A stretch of DNA of 64,000 bases, taken from Armatimonadota bacterium (lineage in GTDB: Bacteria > Armatimonadota > Fimbriimonadia > Fimbriimonadales > Fimbriimonadaceae). Below are positions 58,268 through 64,000 of the stretch, piece by piece. Position 1 is the first letter of the stretch; each line of letters opens with the position of its first letter. The notes below the pieces were generated by a model. That model saw only the letters and a list, made by a program, of their open reading frames with translations. It ran no database searches and was not told the DNA's origin. The position numbers and the translations under genes were made by a program. Location: the NCBI GenBank assembly GCA_018268255.1, contig JAFDWX010000005.1, forward strand, positions 186,001-250,000. Direction: 5' to 3'.

Positions 58268-58669
58268 TTAAGGTGTGTAGTTCGGAAATTCGACCGGAGT
58301 ACCCGCGTTCCGAGCTTCATGGTTCTTGAGATCGATCGGAGCGACGGGACTCGAAATGATTTGGAAAATTACGAACATTACACCAGCAGTAATAGCTGCT
58401 CCCAGCACTGCCGGGAACCAATAGCGCACCTTTTCCTTTTGGGATGAAACCTCCAAACGTCGCATCAGGTTTTGCTCGAACCGAGCACTCGCGACTGGCT
58501 CCAGTCTCTGAGCACGGAGCACCGCAAGCCAGGTCTGGTCCAGTTCTTCCAGAGCGGCCAATTCAGGCCGTTTCTCACGTAAAACGTCTAGCTGGGCAAC
58601 TTCCTTGGGGGATAGTCCTCTTTCCTCTCCACGGTGCACTAGGCGCCAAAATTTCAATCGGTCAAACAT
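58268..58669 (-). CDS. Anti-sigma-like membrane protein
   Basis: 133 residues: about 90 soluble residues, largely helical (LVHRGEERGLSPKEVAQLDVLREKRPELAALEELDQ), one transmembrane helix (WFPAVLGAAITAGVMFVIFQII), and a short outer tail. It lacks the CxxC zinc site of many anti-sigma factors. Place and build, six bases past the ECF sigma gene, point to a cognate anti-sigma, which is inference. Confidence 0.65.
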   Translation of the reverse strand: MFDRLKFWRLVHRGEERGLSPKEVAQLDVLREKRPELAALEELDQTWLAVLRAQRLEPVASARFEQNLMRRLEVSSQKEKVRYWFPAVLGAAITAGVMFVIFQIISSPVAPIDLKNHEARNAGTPVEFPNYTP

Positions 58670-58675
58670 AAAAAT

Positions 58676-59218
58676 TCATGCCTCCCGATTCTCTAGAAGC
58701 CACAACTCGCGAAAACGTTCGCGAGCAGCGTGCAATCGGGACCGAACTGTGCCAACCGGTACTCCCATGGCTGCGGCAACCTCTTCGTAGCTGAATTGCT
58801 CGATTTCTCTAAGTACCAAGGTGGTTCTTAGTTCATCGCTCAATTTTGCGAGTAATTTTTCGATAACAACCCGATTTTCGACCGAATTTCCCTGGTGGCC
58901 GACCACTCCATCGAACTCAGCTGGCTCGGCTCGTTTGGATCGAAGTCGGTCCATACAAAGCCGCACGCAGATTCTGTAGAGGTACCCCGCGAACGCGCGG
59001 TCATCTCGGAGGTTCTTAATCTCCCGGAATGCTCGGATAAATGCTTCCTGCGCGACGTCTTCTGCTTCGAAACTATCGCGGAGGATATTCGCAGCGACCC
59101 GAATGAGGCGGTTTCTATGGCGAGCCACCAGTTGGCTCAGCGCGACCTCATCGCCCCGTCGTACTCGGTCTAGCCACCGAATATCATCAAATGCTGCTTC
59201 TGCGTTATAAGGAGCCAT
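58676..59218 (-). CDS. ECF-type RNA polymerase sigma factor
   Basis: 180 residues with sigma region 2 (DEVALSQLVARHRNRLIRVAANILRDSFEAEDVAQEAFIRAFREI) and region 4 (RTTLVLREIEQFSYEEVAAAMGVPVGTVRSRLHAARERFRELW). Strong GGAGGT Shine-Dalgarno five bases before the ATG. A TACAAT -10-like box (59239-59244) and a 12-bp palindrome lie upstream. Probably controls envelope stress genes with its anti-sigma partner. Confidence 0.92.
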   Translation of the reverse strand: MAPYNAEAAFDDIRWLDRVRRGDEVALSQLVARHRNRLIRVAANILRDSFEAEDVAQEAFIRAFREIKNLRDDRAFAGYLYRICVRLCMDRLRSKRAEPAEFDGVVGHQGNSVENRVVIEKLLAKLSDELRTTLVLREIEQFSYEEVAAAMGVPVGTVRSRLHAARERFRELWLLENREA

Positions 59219-59253
59219 TTCGCACCTCCGGTACTTGTATTGTACGATGAGAC

Positions 59254-59265
59254 TTTAGTACTAAA
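59254..59265. promoter_or_regulatory. 12-bp palindrome before the sigma factor gene
   Basis: TTTAGTACTAAA is a perfect inverted repeat about 9 bases upstream of the TACAAT box, in the usual -35 position for that promoter. A repressor or activator site is possible. Confidence 0.4.
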
Positions 59266-59480
59266 TCGTTCTTTTTTGCAACAGATATTTTTCCGTGGCT
59301 CATTTTCGGGCGTCTTGAACGTTACCCTTGTCATCAAACCGATAAATTCAGCAAGAAATCGAGCTTTCTGACCACCTCCAGTCAAGGTTTGATGTGTCAT
59401 TTAAGAATCGGCACCTTGACTCTGCTGATTTCCGGGTCGCGGGGTTCAAAAACTAAGGTCGGATTCCCCACAATGGAGGT

Positions 59481-60728
59481 ATGAGTGATCTTCGCGACCG
59501 AATCAATGCTCTGTCCCCCGATGACGCGGTTCAGATGGCCGAGCGGTATGGAACCCACAACTACCACCCTTTGCCGCTCAATTTGGTTCGCGTTGATGGT
59601 CCTTATGCCTACGACAAGGTTGGGAATCAGTACATCGATTGCGTGGGCGCATACTCGGCCGTCGCGCAAGGGCATTTGAATGAGGTGGTATCGGATGCGA
59701 TGATCGAGCAACTCAAGATCATGGGTTTGGTCAGCCGCGCCGTTCACACTCCGGAGCTTGGGTACTTCCTCAAGACCATCTGCGAATACACCGATTTGGA
59801 CATGTGCTGTCCGATGAACACGGGTGCCGAAGCCATCGAAACTGCTCTCAAACTCGCCCGAAAGTGGGGTTACACAGTTAAGGGCATACCCGCCGACAAG
59901 GCAGAGATTATTGTTGCCACCGAGAATTTTCACGGGCGAACGATCACGATCGTGGGCTTCAGCACGGAGAAGCAGTATCAAGAGGGCTTTGGGCCGTTCA
60001 CTCCCGGTTTCAAGGTCGTCCCATTTGGCGACATCGAGGCTGTACGCGCAGCCATCACGCCGAACACCGCAGCCATTTTGATGGAGCCGATCCAAGCTGA
60101 AGCGGGGATTCTCTTCCCTCCTGCTGGGTTCATGGCCGACTTGCGCGCGGTTTGCGACGAGAATAACGTTTTGCTCATCTGGGATGAAATCCAGACTGGG
60201 TTTGGCCGGACCGGAAAGCGATTTGCCTGGCAACACGAGGACGCCAAACCGGACATGATGACGCTCGCGAAGGCTCTCGGAGCAGGACTCTATCCTGTAT
60301 CTGCCGTAGTCGGACGTCGCGAGGTCATGGAGGTCTTTAAGCCCGGCGATCATGGAAGCACTTTTGGCGGCAATCCCATCGGAGCTATCGTGGGGATCGC
60401 TGCCATCGAGGAGATGGAGCGAGAAGGCTTGGTGGATAACAGCCGAGCGATGGGAGATCGTCTGAAATCAGAGTTCCTAAAGTTTGATGACCGGGTGATC
60501 GAAGAAGTCCGAGGACGGGGGCTCTTGGTGGGGTTGGAAGTCCACGAGGGGATCGACACCAAGCGACTGACCGCCGCCTTTTTGGAGAACGGCGTGATTA
60601 CAAAAGAGACTCGCCACCGCACCTTCCGGTTCGCGCCACCGCTGACGGTGGATGAATCGGTGGTGATGGAGATTGTGGCGCGGGTCAAGCGCGCGCTGGA
60701 TTCCGTTACGGCAACCGCTGGCGTGTAG
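59481..60728 (+). CDS. rocD: Ornithine aminotransferase
   Basis: 415 residues, class III PLP transaminase. YGTHNYHPLPLNLVRVDG, MNTGAEAIETALKLARKWGY, NFHGRTITIVGFST, LLIWDEIQTGFGRTGKRFA and the lysine site LAKALGAGLYP all fit. Converts ornithine to glutamate semialdehyde. The GGAGGT sequence touches the ATG directly, too close for normal pairing. Copy B of the repeat begins nine bases past the stop. Confidence 0.93.
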   Translation: MSDLRDRINALSPDDAVQMAERYGTHNYHPLPLNLVRVDGPYAYDKVGNQYIDCVGAYSAVAQGHLNEVVSDAMIEQLKIMGLVSRAVHTPELGYFLKTICEYTDLDMCCPMNTGAEAIETALKLARKWGYTVKGIPADKAEIIVATENFHGRTITIVGFSTEKQYQEGFGPFTPGFKVVPFGDIEAVRAAITPNTAAILMEPIQAEAGILFPPAGFMADLRAVCDENNVLLIWDEIQTGFGRTGKRFAWQHEDAKPDMMTLAKALGAGLYPVSAVVGRREVMEVFKPGDHGSTFGGNPIGAIVGIAAIEEMEREGLVDNSRAMGDRLKSEFLKFDDRVIEEVRGRGLLVGLEVHEGIDTKRLTAAFLENGVITKETRHRTFRFAPPLTVDESVVMEIVARVKRALDSVTATAGV

Positions 60729-60737
60729 TTTTTGATG

Positions 60738-60810
60738 CGCCACGGCCCGAGGCCAGTCCCGATCGTGGGACTCTGAGGCTCCGCCTCGCCCACGATCCCG
60801 CCCCGTGGCG
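60738..60810 (+). repeat. 73-nt structured repeat, copy B
   Basis: Outer stem CGCCACGG/CCGTGGCG; GAGGCCAGTC small hairpin (one mismatch); 9-bp stem GATCGTGGG/CCCACGATC with an ACTC bulge and a 6-bp hairpin TGAGGC-TCC-GCCTCG. It begins nine bases past the rocD stop. Every stem starts and ends at the same element position as in copy A. Confidence 0.85.
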
Positions 60811-60861
60811 TAGAGACTGCTGAGTACGCAATGACGTGCCTCCTCTCGAAAGGTCCCATGA

Positions 60862-60901
60862 AATCCCCCTCACAAGTGCGTAGCACGCGTTGAGGGGAAT
60901 T
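60862..60901. terminator. Hairpin between rocD and the convergent membrane gene
   Basis: AATCCCCCTCA and TGAGGGGAATT pair with one mismatch; inside, GTGC-GTA-GCAC. Neither side has a strong T-run. It may end both transcripts. Confidence 0.35.
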
Positions 60902-60931
60902 AAGGTGGAGCAACAGGCGACTACACCGCTT

Positions 60932-61744
60932 CTAAAAAGGACCCAAGTAGTGGAATATATCCGGCGATGTTCGAAAGAACGGATCTTTGGCCCGCAGGAA
61001 CGTTCCATATCCTCGTTCAGAGATCCAATATTGGTAGAAATCAAATAAGATTCTTGTGGCAAGGTAAGCGGCAATCGCAATGGTTCCTTTTCGGGTCACC
61101 CACGATGCGGCGATAACAAGCAAGGAAGCGCCACACACGATCAGGTCTAACGAAAATCCATCTCGCCAGTCTTTTGCTCTTGCCTCAGCACTCGTTCCGA
61201 AAACAGATGCGAATCGACTGGGGATAAGGCCCAAATATCGCAGGTCCGAGAGCTGAATAAGGCCCGTGCTGGCACCGGCAACGGCGAGATGCCAGGGTGC
61301 CCGGCAGATCGAAGCAATGCCCAGGAGCCAAAGCAAAGGCATTCCCTCGCAAACTATCCGCGGCGCGTGTTTTGCCACTGCAATTCGAACGGTCCCGTGA
61401 ATTGCGTATCGGAGCGACCCATAGACTGCCACCCAGTTCCTATATGCAAAAGTTGTCTTGCGAATCCAAGCCGGGGCGTATGCGATCAGTCCACCAATAA
61501 TGATGTATAGAAGTGATTTCCTAGTCTCGAGTTGGCCGAATTCCAAACAAGCATAAAGAAAAAGCTGAATCAGCGCCGCCAGAGACAAGACGTGGAGAAT
61601 TCTCCACCCGATGGCCTCGCCCTTCCGGATATGGGAGACGATCGCCCAAATTGTCGAGAGGATCAAGACAACCAGAACGCCCAAGCAAAAGGCAACTCGA
61701 CCGTCGAGCAAATACCGATTGGCGAACCAGTAGTCATTGATCAT
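60932..61744 (-). CDS. Multi-pass membrane protein of unknown function
   Basis: 270 residues with about six helices (VAFCLGVLVVLILSTIWAIV, ILHVLSLAALIQLFLYACLEF, SLLYIIIGGLIAYAPAW, LLWLLGIASICRAPWHLAVAGAS, LDLIVCGASLLVIAAS, IAIAAYLATRILFDFYQYW). No motif assigns function. Stands alone between rocD and tsf. Confidence 0.65.
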   Translation of the reverse strand: MINDYWFANRYLLDGRVAFCLGVLVVLILSTIWAIVSHIRKGEAIGWRILHVLSLAALIQLFLYACLEFGQLETRKSLLYIIIGGLIAYAPAWIRKTTFAYRNWVAVYGSLRYAIHGTVRIAVAKHAPRIVCEGMPLLWLLGIASICRAPWHLAVAGASTGLIQLSDLRYLGLIPSRFASVFGTSAEARAKDWRDGFSLDLIVCGASLLVIAASWVTRKGTIAIAAYLATRILFDFYQYWISERGYGTFLRAKDPFFRTSPDIFHYLGPF

Positions 61745-61943
61745 GCTGCACCCAGAGGATGGATCGATCTAGTGCCAGTTTACGCTATAAGCGCTCCATG
61801 AGCATCGCAGGGACGATCCAAAGTTTTAGCACCACTGCAAATCGAATTCGGGCGGCCGTCATGAATCCTGTTATGCACGATGAAGCTCCTCGTCCTATAC
61901 GCCAGTTCCAGAGTATGACTTTGAAAAACTCTGCCTCACAACA
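61745..61943. other. Intergenic stretch without a recognised gene
   Basis: Between the membrane-protein start and the tsf terminator. Short ORFs here have no ribosome-binding site or family resemblance. Nothing else seen. Confidence 0.5.
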
Positions 61944-61981
61944 AAATGGCGTCCGGACGACAGATCGTCCGGACGCCATTT
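61944..61981 (-). terminator. Terminator of tsf
   Basis: A perfect 17-bp stem (arms 61944-61960, 61965-61981) with a CAGA loop, 21 bp past the tsf stop. On the minus strand TTTTG follows. Confidence 0.8.
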
Positions 61982-62002
61982 GTTTAGCGTTTTGGGTTCC
62001 GC

Positions 62003-62854
62003 TTACTCTGCAGAAACGTCAGCGCCGACGGCGAGCGAGATGACCTTGGTCGGTTTGGAGCCTTTGGCGGTCTCCTCGACATACTGCTTAACCGTTTTGC
62101 TCGGATCTTTTGCGAACGGCTGCTCCATCAGAACCTGAGTCTGCATGAATTCTTTGTTCACGCGGCCTTTGGCGATGTTCTCCAAGACGTTCTGGGGTTT
62201 GCCGGATTGTTCGGCCTGAGTTCGCTGCATGGCGATCTCGTATTCCTTGTCCAAAATCTCCTTGGGCACGGCTTCCACATCCACGTATTGGGCTCCCAGA
62301 GCCACGGTCTGCATGGCCAGGTTGTTCCCCGCTTCGCTCACGTTATCGCCTTCACCAGACATCAGGACTGCAGCGGCTTTTTTGCCGTTGTGGTGGTTGT
62401 AGATGCCAACAACTCCATCCGATTTGATCTGGATGGCTTTCACCAGCTTGATGTTCTCGCGGATGACCGCCACCGCCTCTTCGAGCAGTGTGGCCACAGG
62501 CTTTCCGTTAACGACAACGGCATTGGGGTCGGAACCCGGATCGGTGGTCACAAACGCGTTGACCAGCGTATCGGCCAGTTCCTTGAATTTCTCGTTGTTG
62601 GCGACGAAGTCGGTCTCGCACTCCAGCACGATTCCAGCGGCCGTCTTTTTATCGGGGCTCAGAGCAAACTTGGCAATTCCTTCGCCCGTGGCTCTTCCGG
62701 CTCGCTTTCCAGCAGCCGCCTTTCCTTTTTCGCGCAGAATCGCTTTTGCGCGCTCAAAGTCGCCGCCAGCTTCTTCCAAAGCGGCTTTACACTCGCCCAT
62801 CGGGGCGTCGGTATCATCTCGAAGTCGTTTTACGTCCTGTGCACTTACGGCCAT
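62003..62854 (-). CDS. tsf: Elongation factor Ts
   Basis: 283 residues from the ATG at 62852-62854. The N-terminal UBA-like VKRLRDDTDAPMGECKAALEEAGGDFERAKAILREKG and the core TDFVANNEKF are typical. It recycles EF-Tu-GDP. In almost all bacteria tsf follows rpsB; here rpsB is on the other strand, diverging from 63498. No clear Shine-Dalgarno is seen before the ATG, and no stop codon separates it from the folB-like reading upstream, so a fusion or read-in product of 459 residues is possible. Confidence 0.96.
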   Translation of the reverse strand: MAVSAQDVKRLRDDTDAPMGECKAALEEAGGDFERAKAILREKGKAAAGKRAGRATGEGIAKFALSPDKKTAAGIVLECETDFVANNEKFKELADTLVNAFVTTDPGSDPNAVVVNGKPVATLLEEAVAVIRENIKLVKAIQIKSDGVVGIYNHHNGKKAAAVLMSGEGDNVSEAGNNLAMQTVALGAQYVDVEAVPKEILDKEYEIAMQRTQAEQSGKPQNVLENIAKGRVNKEFMQTQVLMEQPFAKDPSKTVKQYVEETAKGSKPTKVISLAVGADVSAE

Positions 62855-63382
62855 AATAGGCTCTATTGTACCCGGTGGGTCCCTCCGAATCGGTAGGTTT
62901 GTCTCCCCAAGTGTCTCGTGGGAACCGGCCACAAAGCCCTCATCAACGAGTCGCCGATCCGGGCGGAGCTCCGACTTAGGGTCGGAGCGAGGGCGCGGCA
63001 TCGGGCGGGCGGCGACTCGTTGTTCGTCACCACGCCTCACCAACCTCTCCACTCCAACCCCCCTTACTTGCGCCATCAACTGAGGTACGACTTTCAACGC
63101 TTTGATCCGCACCCAAAATGCGGCCGGAAACTGCTCCAACAGGCGAATCCCCAAATCCCAGGTAGCTCGTTCGAGCGTGGCGTATTCGGCAGTTGACAGG
63201 AACTGGTTTGCGCTTAGGGCAGCCAGGGCATAATCCACTGTCCCATCCAGAGTCTCGTCCAAACCAGCTTCGTCTGCAACCTCAAACTCCAGATCCACCG
63301 AAAGCAGATATCCATCCACACGTTCAAAAGACTCGATTCCGATCTTGCTCTGAACTTGAAGATTCTCGACCAATACTCTCAT
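62855..63382 (-). CDS. FolB-like dihydroneopterin aldolase sequence, open into tsf
   Basis: From the ATG at 63380-63382, 176 codons run in frame into tsf with no stop. Residues 1-118 match FolB: LVENLQVQSKIGIESFERV with the catalytic glutamate Glu20, DETLDGTVDYALAAL, STAEYATLERATWDLG and VRIKALKVVPQLMAQVRGVGVER. It makes 6-hydroxymethyl-dihydropterin for folate. Residues 119-176 form an arginine- and proline-rich linker that holds the diverged repeat copy (62944-63022). Whether it is made as a fusion with EF-Ts or lost its own stop codon is open. rpsB starts 115 bp away on the other strand. Confidence 0.75.
62944..63022 (-). repeat. Diverged copy D of the structured repeat inside the folB-tsf linker
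   Basis: A 13-bp perfect outer stem (CAACGAGTCGCCG/CGGCGACTCGTTG) closes a 79-nt element. Inside are CCCGATGCCGCGCCC (copy C has CCCGAGGCCGCTCCC) and a hairpin GCTCCGAC-CCTAA-GTCGGAGC followed by TCCGCCC as in copy C. It has one inner stem where the other copies have two, so membership is less sure. Confidence 0.55.
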
Positions 63383-63420
63383 CTCTGGTACACTCTTTTG
63401 GATTCCACACGGCACGTTGC

Positions 63421-63457
63421 CGCGCTAGGTCTCTTGCCCAAAAGCAAGAGTGACGCG
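63421..63457 (+). promoter_or_regulatory. Hairpin in the rpsB 5' region
   Basis: CTCTTGC-CCAAAA-GCAAGAG forms a 7-bp stem, with CGCG/CGCG as an outer pair. It lies 41 bases before the rpsB start and could be part of a leader bound by S2, if transcription starts upstream of it. Confidence 0.3.
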
Positions 63458-63497
63458 GGCACCATCAACGGAGCCGGAGGCACAACCTAGAAAACAT

Positions 63498-64000
63498 ATG
63501 GCACAACTCAGTATGAAAGAGTTGCTCGAAGCTGGCGTACACTTCGGGCACCAAACACGGCGCTGGAACCCCAAAATGAAGCGCTACATCTACGGCGCGC
63601 GCAACGGGATTTACATCCTCGACCTGCACCAGACCATCAAGCTTTTTGAAGACGCACTCGAGTACGTCAAAAAGATCGTCGAAAATGGCGGCAACGTTCT
63701 CTTCGTTGGCACCAAAAAGCAGGCTCAATCCGCTATCCGAGAATCTGCACAGCGATGCGGAATGTACTGGGTTAGCGAGCGCTGGCTCGGCGGCATGCTC
63801 ACCAACTGGAAAACCATCCAGGGTCGTATCAACCGATTGAAGGATCTCGACCGAATGATCGCCGACGGCTATATGGAGCGACTGCCCAAGAAAGAGCAGC
63901 TGAAGCGCATGGAAGAGCGCGAGAAGCTTAATCGCTACCTGGAAGGCGTCCGGTCCATGCCGAGCTTGCCCAAGTGTATGTTTGTGGTCGACCTCAACAA
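63498..64000 (+). CDS. rpsB: Ribosomal protein S2 (partial)
   Basis: 167 residues are visible from the ATG at 63498-63500 and the gene runs off the right edge (family about 230-300). [38 protein letters not shown] and GTKKQAQ...[13 protein letters not shown] are S2 signatures. The usual partner tsf lies divergently on the minus strand. No good Shine-Dalgarno lies close to the ATG; GGAGG is 16 or so bases upstream. Confidence 0.97.
   Translation, partial: MAQLSMKELLEAGVHFGHQTRRWNPKMKRYIYGARNGIYILDLHQTIKLFEDALEYVKKIVENGGNVLFVGTKKQAQSAIRESAQRCGMYWVSERWLGGMLTNWKTIQGRINRLKDLDRMIADGYMERLPKKEQLKRMEEREKLNRYLEGVRSMPSLPKCMFVVDLN

Noticed and set aside
59397-60353. Long minus-strand ORF opposite rocD
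   Set aside because: It is the antisense of the well-supported ornithine aminotransferase and has no ribosome-binding site or family likeness.

Overview
The window is an ordinary chromosomal stretch from a free-living, mid-to-high-GC bacterium. The best guess is the Armatimonadota, class Fimbriimonadia. The reasons are two type II-like pseudopilins with a conserved [30 protein letters not shown]-type leader and a C-terminal DG motif, a PEP-CTERM secreted protein, a LacI-family regulator beside a pseudopilin, DapL-type lysine synthesis, an acidic-tailed RpoZ and a YabE-like 3D protein joined to rsmA. No rRNA, tRNA, CRISPR array, transposase or phage gene was seen. The taxonomic call is inference and was not tested.

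Layout. 1-7305 (minus): nucleotide-sugar decarboxylase, queG, rsmA, a G5-3D cell-wall protein, a secreted propeller-like protein, an OGG1-type glycosylase and ligA, many with start/stop overlaps. 7559-17635: secreted proteins, a Ser/Thr kinase with eight CxxC knuckles (plus), an AI-2E permease, YtxH, a 2-oxoacid dehydrogenase E2, phenylalanine hydroxylase, a PEP-CTERM protein and an RRM/Gly-rich RNA-binding protein. 17735-28930: ComM/YifB, pyruvate kinase, a DivIC/FtsB-like small protein, dapL, an aldo/keto reductase, hisS and an SPFH protein. 29030-41312: deoC, a pseudopilin operon, its LacI-type regulator, dnaE, a PQQ sugar dehydrogenase with a dockerin-like tail, flhA and a second pseudopilin. 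41434-54358: an ABC-2 permease, rseP and dxr (minus), then lysA, a second site-2 protease, trpS, a HAD phosphatase, rpoZ, dnaJ, prmA, rsmE, rph and rdgB (plus), then two RCK/TrkA proteins (minus). 54370-64000: glnD, a large membrane protein, an anti-sigma-like protein and an ECF sigma factor (minus), ornithine aminotransferase (plus), a membrane protein, tsf read in frame from a folB-like ORF (minus), and the start of rpsB (plus).

Three observations stand out. First, a family of exactly 73-nt structured repeats (three copies plus a diverged fourth) keeps the same fold while the stems change by compensating substitutions. The copies lie just 3' of genes and in the same orientation as them. Second, tsf has been separated from rpsB and now points away from it. 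It is open in frame with a dihydroneopterin aldolase-like sequence, and the fourth repeat copy lies in the linker. Third, an identical operator-like palindrome, GAATACG(A/T)ATTC, occurs upstream of the LacI-type gene, the neighbouring pseudopilin and the distant PEP-CTERM gene, which suggests a small surface/secretion regulon.
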